Notes: generated from the sequence alone by a model not told the origin. A stretch of DNA of 35,410 bases from CAZXEU01 sp964639665 (GCA_964639665.1 CAZXEU010000122.1:1-35410), one strand, 5' to 3'; positions 15,253 through 24,311 are shown, counted from the first letter of the stretch. Made by a program: numbers and translations.

Positions 15253-17784
15253 TCAGTGCATGAACGTATAATTCAGCTTCAGCAGGAAAACGTTGGTTGG
15301 AAAAATGTTGAATGTGTCTCGCAGTTGATCAAAGGAATGCTGATTATACGGCGATCTGCTGCGAGATAAATCGAAAGCGTCAAAATCGTCGCTGCCGCGT
15401 CTCGACTGGGACCATACAACAAAGAGAGAGGAGCCTGGCCGATACTCCCATCGCAATACGGTATTGGTCTGAAAGCTGCTGATTGAGAAGTCATAGAGCT
15501 TCGGAAATCGGTCCACGGGTACAAGTGTGTCCCGGTCCACAAGAAGCGAGAACTGGTCGTACGTGCCGCGCGCCACGAACAGCTGTCCGTAGAATTGAAT
15601 GGACAGCTTTGGCGTGAGCGTGACATTGCTGCGCAAGGTGAGATCGACGGCTCGCGTATCGCGGAGACCGAAGACGGGTACATAGTATCGTCCCAGATCG
15701 TCGTATGCCTCGCGTCCTGCAAGCGCTGCGTCCAGGACCGAACCGGCGGCCGCAGGCACGGTCACGAATGAATGTACATCCTCCGGCGGCGTGCGGCTCG
15801 CCGTTGCAATGGCCCAGCCTCCAGGAAGGGGAGCGAAAGCCTCGTTGGAGGCCCACTCCGATACCGAATTCTCCATTTCCGCCATCAACTCCGTTGAGAG
15901 GCTGATGCGCGAAGACAGGTCCCATTGACCGAACAGGCCTGCGGAATACACGCGCCCTCCGTCACCGAACAACTCAAGGTCGAGTTGTGGCCCCACGACC
16001 CAGTTGCGCCTGATGTCGGACGTGATCGACAGGTCAATATTCACCTCGCGCGCGCGGGCCCTTGGACCGAGTCCCCGGGTTTCGGTAATGTCGTAGCCAC
16101 CAAAAAGGTAATCGCCGAATGCGCCCAACTCGATGAGATTGAATCCGCGCGTCGTCCAGTCCGAACGGTAAAAGTAGAAGAAGCCGTTGGAGAGGCCGTC
16201 ATCGAACGAGAACGAGTTTCCCACAAACAGCAGTGCGGAGCCGCGCTGGAACGGCCCGAATGGTCTTCCGCGGTTGACCTGGTGCGAGACGCCGCCGCGC
16301 ACATTAAAGAAGTTGTTTTGCCGCAGGATGCCGAGGTCGTTCGGATTGAAGCCGTCACTGATCATGGTGAAACCGGTAGAGACGTTCCACACGCTTCGCT
16401 GGCGGTTCAGTCCGGCCGCCAGTGCGAATCCGCGCTCTAGTTCGTCGTCCGCCAAGTCCCGGTATGTAGTGCTGAACTGCCCGTCGAATCGGTAGCGGTT
16501 CTCGCGGAACCGCAGATCCCAATCCAAGCCTCCGGCCATGCTTCGCAAAGCATCTTCACCCGTATGATCTACAAGGGTGGCCATGCCACCAACGTTCGAC
16601 AGCTGGCCAATTTGCTGCCTGAGTCGTCCGACTCCGTAGTAGGAATCGGGCTGGAAATTGTCCCCGGTTGCAGCACCGAAGAACCCTGCGGACAATCCCC
16701 TGCCGGATCTTCCGGATAGTTTGCCGGCGCCTATGATCGGCGCGTCTGATCCGACGCGCCGCGTATAGAGCAACGAGCCTCCCCGATCCAGCTGAAAGTT
16801 GAATATCTGGGTTCCCTCCGTGAAGAACGGCCGCCGCTCGGGAAAAAAGGACTCGAAGGCCGTAAGGTTGAGCTCCGCCGGGTCGGCGTCTACCTGGCCG
16901 AAATCCGGGTTGAAGGTTGCGTCCAGGGTGAAGTTCGACGTTATGCCAACCTTGATGTCACCGCCAACATCAATGTGGCCGTCCCGGGCAAGCGTTCCGG
17001 CTTCTGCTCCCTCTTCGGTCCTGAGTCTGGAGACGCTATAGGGAATGGCCTGGACGTTGCGGTGCGGGCGGATATCGGCAATGCCCTCCAGCGTGCCAAA
17101 TTGCGCCACCGTCCCGCTGCTGCGCTCGGCACGAGGTACCATCACCCATTCGCTTGTCTCGCTGAGTCTCGGAATAAAGCGTGAGAAGTTGACGCCCCAT
17201 CGCTGAACTCCGGCATCGGCGAAGCGCAGCATGGAATAGGGGATACGCATTTCGACTACCCAGCCGGTTGCCGTCCTGCGAGCAGAAGCGTCCCAAATCG
17301 CATCCCAGGAGGTATTGAAGTCGAATCCCTGGTCGTCTCCGCCGCCGCCTCCACCTCCGGTGAATCGGTTTCCGGTATAGATTCCGTCTGCCTGCAGCCC
17401 GCCGGCATTCACGGCAAAGTTGTATGCCGTCTTCCGGTCATAGTATGAATCGATCGCTACCACGAACCAGTCGGCACGCGTGGCCGTGTCCCGCCGCCCC
17501 AGCGTGGTCAGGATCTTCTCGGGCTCCGAATCATGTAGTGTCGCTCCAACATACAGAGCCGCATTGCCGTACAGGATGCGGACTTCGGTCTGGTGCGTGG
17601 CGGGCGCTCCCTCCAGGGGTTCGAATTGCGTGAAATCCGAAGCAAAAGGCGTGGTTTGCCAGTCTGCTTCGTCCAGGATGCCATCTATCTTGACGGAGCC
17701 CTGGATACGCTGTGCCAGCAGCGTGCAGTCAGGTCTGCAGTCGGGACTCGGAGGCGAGGCGAACAGCAGCAGAGCTAGTAGCAT
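15253..17784 (-). CDS. DUF5916 / CBM9-like domain outer-membrane protein
   Basis: An 843-residue protein of the DUF5916 type. A short hydrophobic N-terminus (LLALLLFASPPS) suggests export. The CBM9-like beta-sandwich follows (about 25-225: IQGSVKIDGILDEADWQ, EVRILYGNAALYVG, WVVEMRIPYSMLRF). A DUF5916 barrel-like region occupies the rest, with the family-typical NPDFGQVDADPAELNLTAFE and FFPERRPFFTEG (about 300-335) and a C-terminus LKLNYTFMH. A glycine run (about 146-152) sits in the first domain. The family is common in Bacteroidota, Rhodothermota and Gemmatimonadota and is thought to be an outer-membrane protein; its biochemical role is not established. It is convergent with the dioxygenase gene. 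Confidence 0.85.
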   Translation of the reverse strand: MLLALLLFASPPSPDCRPDCTLLAQRIQGSVKIDGILDEADWQTTPFASDFTQFEPLEGAPATHQTEVRILYGNAALYVGATLHDSEPEKILTTLGRRDTATRADWFVVAIDSYYDRKTAYNFAVNAGGLQADGIYTGNRFTGGGGGGGDDQGFDFNTSWDAIWDASARRTATGWVVEMRIPYSMLRFADAGVQRWGVNFSRFIPRLSETSEWVMVPRAERSSGTVAQFGTLEGIADIRPHRNVQAIPYSVSRLRTEEGAEAGTLARDGHIDVGGDIKVGITSNFTLDATFNPDFGQVDADPAELNLTAFESFFPERRPFFTEGTQIFNFQLDRGGSLLYTRRVGSDAPIIGAGKLSGRSGRGLSAGFFGAATGDNFQPDSYYGVGRLRQQIGQLSNVGGMATLVDHTGEDALRSMAGGLDWDLRFRENRYRFDGQFSTTYRDLADDELERGFALAAGLNRQRSVWNVSTGFTMISDGFNPNDLGILRQNNFFNVRGGVSHQVNRGRPFGPFQRGSALLFVGNSFSFDDGLSNGFFYFYRSDWTTRGFNLIELGAFGDYLFGGYDITETRGLGPRARAREVNIDLSITSDIRRNWVVGPQLDLELFGDGGRVYSAGLFGQWDLSSRISLSTELMAEMENSVSEWASNEAFAPLPGGWAIATASRTPPEDVHSFVTVPAAAGSVLDAALAGREAYDDLGRYYVPVFGLRDTRAVDLTLRSNVTLTPKLSIQFYGQLFVARGTYDQFSLLVDRDTLVPVDRFPKLYDFSISSFQTNTVLRWEYRPGSSLFVVWSQSRRGSDDFDAFDLSRSRSPYNQHSFDQLRDTFNIFPTNVFLLKLNYTFMH

Positions 17785-17983
17785 GAAACCGGCCCAGGAA
17801 GATTACTCGGTTGTACCCGGTCACAGCGCCGGAGGTTGCGCGATTGACGATCACCGGGCCGAGCCTCCCCCTTATAGATGCGTGTCAGGCGGCCTTTGAC
17901 CGGCTGCCGGATTGTACTATGCCCTCCGGCGCACTGGAGCCAGTCTGATTCGAAAGGTGCTCAGACATCCGCAGCGCGGGTAA

Positions 17984-18019
17984 GCACTAGATCCCGATCC
18001 GGATCGTCGCCTCTAGTGC
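17984..18019 (-). terminator. Stem-loop overlapping the rnhA stop codon
   Basis: GCACTAGA (17984-17991) pairs perfectly with TCTAGTGC (18012-18019), and the interior contains the 12-bp palindrome CGATCCGGATCG (17995-18006). The right arm contains the rnhA stop codon (18013-18015 on the minus strand). There is no following U-tract, so it is either a factor-assisted terminator or an mRNA 3'-end stabiliser. Confidence 0.45.
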
Positions 18020-18447
18020 CCTTCTCTTGCCGCGACCGCCAGCTGGTCGACCCGGTTATTGAGGGCGTCGTCAGCGTGCCCCTTGACCTTGATCCATTCA
18101 ATGGAGTGCCTTTCCGCCTGCTCCAGCAGCTGCACCCAGAGGTCCTTGTTCTCCACGGGCTGTTTCCTGGTCGTCTTCCAGCCGTTGCGCACCCAGCGGT
18201 GCACCCACCCTCGGTTGAAGGCCCGCTCGAGATACGAGCTGTCCGTACGAAGCCGTACACGGCACGGATACTTGAGGACGCGCAAAGCTTCCAGGGCCGC
18301 TGTAAGCTCCATGCGGTTATTCGTGGAATTGGCTTCACGGCCCGTGAGCACGCGCTCGTGCCGCCCGCTCTGCAATATAGCTGCCCATCCGCCCGGCCCC
18401 GGATTGCCGGAACAGCTTCCGTCCGTGGTTATGGTGACCAGCTTCAT
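18013..18447 (-). CDS. rnhA: Ribonuclease HI
   Basis: The 144-residue product is a canonical RNase HI that degrades the RNA strand of RNA:DNA hybrids. With the start at ATG 18447 the sequence begins MKLVTITTDGSCSGNPGPGG, and the catalytic set is D9, E47, D69 and D134 with H124, aligned almost residue for residue with the E. coli enzyme. The frame is open to 18480 (11 more residues), but those are not family-like. It includes the basic-protrusion region (WVHRWVRNGWKTTRKQPVEN). It is divergent from obgE with 65 bp between, and a hairpin overlaps its stop. Confidence 0.95.
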   Translation of the reverse strand: MKLVTITTDGSCSGNPGPGGWAAILQSGRHERVLTGREANSTNNRMELTAALEALRVLKYPCRVRLRTDSSYLERAFNRGWVHRWVRNGWKTTRKQPVENKDLWVQLLEQAERHSIEWIKVKGHADDALNNRVDQLAVAAREGH

Positions 18448-18512
18448 GGGCACTTGCCGGATTTGCGGTATCTTGGACATTTCCGTTCCGGGCGTCTACG
18501 CGCCGGCGTCGC

Positions 18513-19553
18513 ATGAGGTTTGTTGATTACGTTACGATAACGGTGCGAAGCGGAAGCGGCGGCTCGGGTTGTGTGGCGTTCCGGCGCGAAAAGTTCGTGC
18601 CCAGAGGCGGGCCCTCCGGGGGTAACGGCGGCAGTGGCGGTTCGGTCGTGCTGGAAGGTGACGCCAATGTCCATACGCTGATGGACCTTCGCTACAACCG
18701 GCACCATTTTGCGCCAAATGGATCTCCGGGCGAGGGGAGCCTGCGATCCGGCAAGGACGGAGCCGATCTCGTCTTGCGAGTGCCGCCGGGCACCACCGCC
18801 CGTGCACTTGACGGCGCCGCCATCCTGGGCGAGGTTCGCGCGGCAGGGGATCGTCTCGTGCTCGCCCAAGGGGGGCGAGGCGGCCGAGGCAATGCGTTCT
18901 TCAAGTCGCCAACCAATCAGGCTCCGCGCCGCAGCCAGCCCGGCGAGCCGGGCCAGGAGCAACGCGTGGCACTGGAACTGCGCCTTCTGGCTGACGTGGG
19001 TCTTGTTGGATTTCCGAACGCCGGCAAGAGCACGCTGGTCTCTTCCATTTCGGCGGCGAAGCCCAAGATTGCGGATTATCCGTTTACGACACTCGTTCCG
19101 ACCCCCGGCGTCGTCTACGTGGAAGAATACTCTTCGTTCGTCATTGCGGACATCCCAGGCATTATCAAAGGCGCTCACAAGGGGAAGGGGCTCGGTCTGC
19201 GGTTTCTGAAGCACATCGAGCGCAACAGCGTGCTGCTGTTTGTGATTCCGGTCACTTCGGCCAATGTTCAGGCGGAGTACGACACACTATTGGGCGAGCT
19301 TTCGGCATTTGACGCCGAGGTCCTTTCCAAGCCGCGGTGCGTCGCCTTTACGAAGGCAGATTTGCTCCCCCGGTCCGAGCGTTCCGAATGGCTGAATTCG
19401 CAAAGGGCGCTGTTTCCGGACGCGAATGCCGTTATGCTCTGCAGCGCAGTCGCCGGATACGGGATTGAATCCCTGAAAAGAACCTTGTGGTCGCTGGTGG
19501 AACTGGAAAAGAAAGTGCGGCCCCAGCTGGATGGGGGCGGGCATGGGACTTAG
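18513..19553 (+). CDS. obgE: Obg family GTPase
   Basis: The 346-residue product is the ribosome-associated GTPase Obg/CgtA. An N-terminal glycine-rich Obg fold (1-158) precedes the G domain: G1 GFPNAGKS (166-173), switch I FTT (191-193), G3 DIPG (213-216), G4 TKAD (280-283) and a G5-like CSAVAGYG. Switch II reads DIPGIIKGAHKGKGLG, with lysines at 219 and 223 where Obg proteins usually have glutamates. There is no long C-terminal domain. It heads a plus-strand run with rluD, hisS and lgt; the rluD start lies inside its last codons. Confidence 0.95.
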   Translation: MRFVDYVTITVRSGSGGSGCVAFRREKFVPRGGPSGGNGGSGGSVVLEGDANVHTLMDLRYNRHHFAPNGSPGEGSLRSGKDGADLVLRVPPGTTARALDGAAILGEVRAAGDRLVLAQGGRGGRGNAFFKSPTNQAPRRSQPGEPGQEQRVALELRLLADVGLVGFPNAGKSTLVSSISAAKPKIADYPFTTLVPTPGVVYVEEYSSFVIADIPGIIKGAHKGKGLGLRFLKHIERNSVLLFVIPVTSANVQAEYDTLLGELSAFDAEVLSKPRCVAFTKADLLPRSERSEWLNSQRALFPDANAVMLCSAVAGYGIESLKRTLWSLVELEKKVRPQLDGGGHGT

Positions 19554-20556
19554 ACCGGAAGCGTATATACAGGGAAACCCGGTCTCTGTCGTTTTCAGGT
19601 GCAGGGAAGCGGCGTCGAAGCGCCTCGATGTTTTCCTGGCCGGGTCTGCCGAAGACACCTCCCGAACGGCGATCAGCCGCGCCATCCGCCAGGGTCACGT
19701 CTCCGTAAACGGCAAGGTAGAGCTGCGGCCATCTGCGCCGGTCAGCTACGGCGACGAGGTTGGCTGGCGCCGCGTACCGCCCCCTCCCGCCATCATTTCC
19801 CCGGAACCGCTGCCGCTTTCCATCCCGTACGAAGACAACCGGGTCCTGGTAGTCGACAAGCCTGCCGGAATGCCCGTTCATCCAGGCGCGGGGCACAGGT
19901 CGGGTACGCTTGTCAACGCCCTGCTTCACCACGTTGGCTCGGGACCGCTGGATTCGTCTTCGCCGGAACGCTGCAGCGGCCTCTCCAGTGCCCACGCGGC
20001 CACCGGTCCTGTGCGGCCCGGGATCGTGCACCGCCTGGATATGGATACCACGGGGCTCTTGGTTGTCGCGAAGGATGATGTCGCGCACCGTGCCCTGGCA
20101 AGCCAATTCGAGGAGAGAAGTGTCCTGCGAAGGTACGCGGCCATCGTTCACGGCACCCCGATACCGGCTTCTGGAACGATCGAAGCGCCCATAGGACGGG
20201 ACCCGAGAGACCGCAAGAGGATGGCCGTCACCGAATGCGGCAAGCGAGCCGTTACGGAGTACGAGACCACAGAGGCCTTTGGCACCGCCTCCCTGCTGCG
20301 CTTTCGGCTTCGCACCGGCCGAACCCACCAGATTCGCGTGCATGCCCGCCATATGGGGCACCCCTTGCTGGGCGACGCCACGTATGCTTCGCAGAGGCAC
20401 GCGGCGCGCACTCTGCACAAGGAAATTGCGCGCCAGGCCTTGCACGCCGAGGTATTGGGGTTTTTGCATCCACAATCCGGTCGGGAGATGGTGTTCTCAA
20501 GCGAGCTGCCGGGGGACATGCAGCGCGTGCTGCGGCGCCTTAGAAAACTGGTGTAG
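19531..20556 (+). CDS. rluD: RluA/RluD family 23S rRNA pseudouridine synthase
   Basis: The 341-residue product has an N-terminal S4 RNA-binding domain (about 25-85, with SRAIRQGHVSVNGK) and an RluA-type catalytic domain. The catalytic aspartate is D170 in RPGIVHRLDMDTTGLLVVAK; RLRTGRTHQIRVHARHMGHP and GDATYAS are also diagnostic. The usual RLDKDT is RLDMDT here. An insert of about 20 residues (SSSPERCSGLSSAHAATG) precedes the catalytic loop. The start at 19531 overlaps obgE by 23 bp; ATG 19543 is an alternative. It should make pseudouridines in large-subunit rRNA; assignment to RluD rather than another RluA-family member rests on the S4 domain. Confidence 0.88.
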   Translation: MGAGMGLRPEAYIQGNPVSVVFRCREAASKRLDVFLAGSAEDTSRTAISRAIRQGHVSVNGKVELRPSAPVSYGDEVGWRRVPPPPAIISPEPLPLSIPYEDNRVLVVDKPAGMPVHPGAGHRSGTLVNALLHHVGSGPLDSSSPERCSGLSSAHAATGPVRPGIVHRLDMDTTGLLVVAKDDVAHRALASQFEERSVLRRYAAIVHGTPIPASGTIEAPIGRDPRDRKRMAVTECGKRAVTEYETTEAFGTASLLRFRLRTGRTHQIRVHARHMGHPLLGDATYASQRHAARTLHKEIARQALHAEVLGFLHPQSGREMVFSSELPGDMQRVLRRLRKLV

Positions 20557-20704
20557 GTGCTGCGGATCGACTCGGGTTCGTGATCGCAGTGGCAACCGAC
20601 AGACCAGGACCGAACGCAAAACGCAATGGGCTCTCTGGCGTACCAGCGTGCACGATCTGCATGACCCAGACGGAGATTCGCTCCCGCGCCATGATTCAAG
20701 CCCG

Positions 20705-21985
20705 GTGAAGTTCAAGTCGATAGAGGGCACTTACGACATCCTTCCCGGGGCGGGCGAGCTCCTCTCCAGGATGGAAGCCTGGCAGTATGCGGAATCTGTC
20801 ATTCGGGACGTACTGCGCCGATTTGGCTTTGAGGAGATCCGGACGCCGGTGCTTGAGCCTTTGCAGCTGATTGCTCGGAGCGTGGGGCAGCAGACCGACA
20901 TTGTATCAAAGGAGATGTTCAGTTTCGAGCGCGGGCGCACGCAATACGTTCTGCGCCCCGAGGTCACAGCTCCCGTGGTCAGAGCCTATCTCCAGCACCA
21001 CCTGGACCAGCGCCCCGGAGATGCCCGCCTGTTCTATATTGGGCCCTGTTTTCGGGCTGAGCGGCCGCAAAAAGGCAGGTTTCGCCAGTTTCATCAGTTC
21101 GGCGCTGAAATCCTGGGTACGCAGGATGCCCGCGCGGATGCGGAGGTCATTGCGAGCATGATGGCCGTATACGAGGCCTTCGGACTTGGAGGGCTTCGCC
21201 TGAGACTCAACTCGCTCGGAGATGCGGCATGCCGGACGCGCTACGCCGATGCCCTGAGGAAGTACTTCGAACCGTTTGTTAGCGACATTTCTGCCACTAG
21301 CCGAGCCCGCCTGCAGAAGAACCCGCTTCGCATCCTGGATACCAAGGTGGAGTCGGAGCGCGTGCTCCTTAAAGCAGCGCCCCGCTTGCCGGACTTCGCA
21401 GGGCCGGACGCAAGGGCATACTACGAGGAAGTCAAGTCGCTCCTTCGCGACCTCGGCATCGGCTTTGAGGAAGATCCGCTACTGGTCCGCGGCCTGGACT
21501 ACTACGCACACACGGCATTTGAATTGGAGGCGGAAGGCATCGGCGCGCAGAATTCTCTGGCCGGAGGCGGGCGTTACGATGGGCTCGCGCAGTCGATAGG
21601 CAGCGGCAAGACTGTGCCTGCGGTGGGCTTCGCTGCCGGCATTGAGCGGCTGCTCCTGGCCCTGGAGGTGCAGCAATGCGCTGTGCCCGATGGCGGTCAC
21701 CTTGATGTCTTCCTCGTGGCCGTGGGCGATGAAGCAGTGCGCCGGGTCTTTTATCTGGCACAGAAGCTGCGCGCTGCAGGACTCCGAAGCAGCTATGGTT
21801 TAGGTCGTCGCTCGCTCAAGGCGCAGCTACGGTTGGCCAATCGGCTGGAAGCCCGCCACTGCGTAATAATTGCGGATGAAGAACTAGAGAGGCAGGAGGC
21901 GCAGGTCAAGAACATGGCCAACGGGGTGCAAGAGTCCGTTTCGTTCGATGCGCTGGAAGCTTTCCTTCGCAGCCAACAGCAATAG
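20705..21985 (+). CDS. hisS: Histidyl-tRNA synthetase
   Basis: A 426-residue class-II aminoacyl-tRNA synthetase that charges tRNA-His. Motif 2 is FYIGPCFRAERPQKGRFRQF (about 110-129), the HisA motif is LVRGLDYYAHTAFE (260-273) and motif 3 is GFAAGIERLLLAL (308-320), followed by the anticodon-binding domain. No ATG sits at a plausible place: GTG 20705 gives KFKSIEGTYDILPG, the standard N-terminus, so it is chosen. GTG 20648 is a longer alternative; the frame is open further upstream into rluD but without family similarity. lgt begins six bases after its stop. Confidence 0.94.
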   Translation: MKFKSIEGTYDILPGAGELLSRMEAWQYAESVIRDVLRRFGFEEIRTPVLEPLQLIARSVGQQTDIVSKEMFSFERGRTQYVLRPEVTAPVVRAYLQHHLDQRPGDARLFYIGPCFRAERPQKGRFRQFHQFGAEILGTQDARADAEVIASMMAVYEAFGLGGLRLRLNSLGDAACRTRYADALRKYFEPFVSDISATSRARLQKNPLRILDTKVESERVLLKAAPRLPDFAGPDARAYYEEVKSLLRDLGIGFEEDPLLVRGLDYYAHTAFELEAEGIGAQNSLAGGGRYDGLAQSIGSGKTVPAVGFAAGIERLLLALEVQQCAVPDGGHLDVFLVAVGDEAVRRVFYLAQKLRAAGLRSSYGLGRRSLKAQLRLANRLEARHCVIIADEELERQEAQVKNMANGVQESVSFDALEAFLRSQQQ

Positions 21986-21991
21986 CCTACT

Positions 21992-22951
21992 ATGTATCCC
22001 CGATTGCTGGAAATACCTCTTCCGTTCGAAGTTTTCGGGATAGGGACGATCACCTTCCATTCATTTGGCGCCATGATGGCTCTTGCCTTCCTGGTGGCTG
22101 CTTGGGTTACACGCAGGGAACTCGATCGGCTCTACGCGGCGGGACGGCTCAAGGCCGTGCGCATTCCGGCTCCGTCACGCAAGGGCGCAGGCAATATCAA
22201 GGGCAGGGCAAGCTCACGTCTGGCGTACGCCGAGGTAAGTCCAGGCTACATCATGGGTACGGTCGTTGTCCTCGCCGTTATAGGCGGCCTGGGCGGCGCC
22301 AAGCTATTCTACATGCTGGATCACCTGGAGGAGTTTGGCCGCGATCCGTTCGGGATGATTTTCTCCCGCGGAGGGCTCACCTTTTACGGCGGTCTTGTTG
22401 TGGCAACGGTAATGATCGCCTGGTATGTTCGCCGCAAGGGAGTGCCGCTTCCGATATTTGCGGACACGATTCTTCCAACCGTTCTGCTGGCCTACGGCAT
22501 AGGCCGCATAGGCTGCCATTTGGCCGGAGACGGTGATTGGGGCGTTGCAGCCAATGCCGCAGCTCAGCCCGGCTGGGTGCCGGACTGGCTCTGGGCCGAG
22601 ACCTATCCCAATAACATCATGGGTATAGTGCTCCCGGAACCCGGTGTTTATCCGACACCGCTATACGAATTGGGGATGGCACTCATCCTGTTTGTCGTTC
22701 TCTGGAGCCTTCGCAAGCACCCATTCCGGTCGGGATGGCTGTTCTGGCTAACGCTGTTGTTCATAGGAATAGAGCGCTTCCTGATCGAGAAGATCCGTGT
22801 AAACAACGAGTATGAAATCCTGGGAATGTCCGTCACGCAAGCGGAGGTGATTTCGGTGGTGCTGATGGCCGTGGCAGCGGCGGGCCTTGCCTTGACGACA
22901 AGGCGGAGAATTCTGCCAGTGCCTCCTTCAGTAGACGCGGTCGAACGCTAG
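21992..22951 (+). CDS. lgt: Prolipoprotein diacylglyceryl transferase
   Basis: A 319-residue polytopic inner-membrane enzyme that transfers diacylglycerol from phosphatidylglycerol to the lipobox cysteine of prolipoproteins. Recognisable parts are HSFGAMMALAFLVA, RGGLTFYGGL (127-135), GRIGCHLAGDGDWG (171-184), YPTPLYE (220-226) and ERFLIEKIR (261-269, R262 and E266). Compared with E. coli Lgt, the histidine of HGGL is Y132 and the asparagine of GRIGN is C175, as in Bacteroidota-type enzymes. A hydrophilic insert (about 57-82) follows the first membrane segment. It would serve the lipoproteins encoded in this window (FKBP, cytochrome, small Cys-rich protein). Confidence 0.94.
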   Translation: MYPRLLEIPLPFEVFGIGTITFHSFGAMMALAFLVAAWVTRRELDRLYAAGRLKAVRIPAPSRKGAGNIKGRASSRLAYAEVSPGYIMGTVVVLAVIGGLGGAKLFYMLDHLEEFGRDPFGMIFSRGGLTFYGGLVVATVMIAWYVRRKGVPLPIFADTILPTVLLAYGIGRIGCHLAGDGDWGVAANAAAQPGWVPDWLWAETYPNNIMGIVLPEPGVYPTPLYELGMALILFVVLWSLRKHPFRSGWLFWLTLLFIGIERFLIEKIRVNNEYEILGMSVTQAEVISVVLMAVAAAGLALTTRRRILPVPPSVDAVER

Positions 22952-23435
22952 CCCGCAAATTGTCCGGTCTAACCGGCGCGTGTTTACTGAGCTTGCGTTC
23001 CCTCGCCCGGGTTCGGAAAATCAATTGTCCCGGGTTCTCCTTCATACTAATCATGAATTCTACGCAGGGCCTGCGACGAACGCGAGGAGGGCGACAGCGC
23101 GGGGCTTCGCGGCACGTAGCGCGGCTAATGCATAGATGAAAATGACTTAGTCGCGTTTGAGCTTTTCTGTTTCAGGATAGAATCCCGGGCACCGACGGCT
23201 GTGCCGCGCACATGGAGTCCCTTCTGGCAAACGGAAGGAAACGGGCTGCAGACTGAGGGCACGGACGGCACCGGTTAAGACTGTATTTGCGAGGTGCTAC
23301 CGTAGGGAGTGAGATCTGGCAGGATGCCACCGGCCTTCTTCGCCAAATGTGGCCATCCCTCACTTCGATGCGGGTCAAGTCGGGGCATTAACTTTGGTCG
23401 AAGAGTGTGTCATCAAATCTGTGCACTGAGTGGCC
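22952..23435. other. Non-coding region downstream of lgt
   Basis: A 484-base stretch without a convincing gene on either strand. CCCGGGTTC occurs twice as a direct repeat (23006-23014 and 23029-23037). Codon-like structure is absent. Any promoter of the methyltransferase gene that follows must lie here but is not obvious. Confidence 0.4.
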
Positions 23436-24017
23436 ATGTCGCCGCCGACTCCATACGTAAACGACAGCTTGATCCGTGCCCTATTCGCGATTGACCTCGT
23501 GGCACTCTTTCTGCTGCTTGCCGGCGCCGTTTGGTCCGTGGCCCGACCCGACCTCCGAATTTGGCCTCCCCCCGGGCGCCGCACTTGGCAGTATTCTCTA
23601 TCCTGGACCTGCTTCTATTCGGTCATTGGCCTAAACGCGTGCCTGTTCTTCCTGGATTGGAATTCTTGGGTATTTGCAGGCGGCCAACGGTTGCTCCTCG
23701 GAATCCCGCTGGCCGTGCTCGGCGGAGTATTGGCGTTGTGGGGAGTTTTCACGGTTGGACGCAAGAATTCCCTGGGCCTCCGTGACGGCTTTGTTATATC
23801 AGGCCCCTACCGGCTTACTAGGAATCCGCAGTACCTCGGAAACATCGTATGCCTCCTCGGCCTATCGTTTATCGCGAACTCAGAGCTGCTCTGGATTGCC
23901 CATGCGATACTTGCCCTGGTCTTCATCGTCATGCCTCTTAGTGAGGAGATATGGCTGAATGAACAGTACGGCGAGCGATACGAACGGTATCGGCAGGATA
24001 CGCCACGATTCCTGTGA
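23436..24017 (+). CDS. ICMT/PEMT-like integral membrane methyltransferase
   Basis: The 193-residue product has about five hydrophobic segments and the C-terminal signature of the isoprenylcysteine carboxyl methyltransferase / phospholipid methyltransferase superfamily: GPYRLTRNPQYLGNIVCLLG (123-142) and EEIWLNEQYGERYERYRQDT near the end. These elements bind SAM at the membrane. The substrate in bacteria is generally unknown; small lipids or quinone-like molecules are possible. ATG 23436 is chosen over GTG 23430, which would add two residues. It stands alone between two long empty regions. Confidence 0.8.
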   Translation: MSPPTPYVNDSLIRALFAIDLVALFLLLAGAVWSVARPDLRIWPPPGRRTWQYSLSWTCFYSVIGLNACLFFLDWNSWVFAGGQRLLLGIPLAVLGGVLALWGVFTVGRKNSLGLRDGFVISGPYRLTRNPQYLGNIVCLLGLSFIANSELLWIAHAILALVFIVMPLSEEIWLNEQYGERYERYRQDTPRFL

Positions 24018-24311
24018 CGCTGTTTCGGTCAGACTCTTGCTTGGCTGCAATCGAGCAACAGAAGTCTGCGCCGATTGCCTAACGTGGCCAGGGTGGGTGT
24101 TGTAGTGGGTACATCGCGCGCTTAGGACTCAGGCGCAGGAGCTGGAGCACATTGGGCTGCCGCTGGAAACTGTCTCCAAGCGCCGTGGACTGACCGTACG
24201 ATTTCCGCGATCCCTCCAATTGGCAATTCCGTCCTGTCTGAAGCCTGTGGCCGTGTCTCACGCACGTTCGCGCGAATCAGAAGGTTGGAGAACGGCATAA
24301 GGACCGTGGAC
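24018..24311. other. Coding-poor region
   Basis: This 294-base stretch lies between the methyltransferase and small lipoprotein genes. Short frames on the minus strand have no recognised domain or signal. It may be decayed sequence; nothing specific can be called. Confidence 0.35.
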
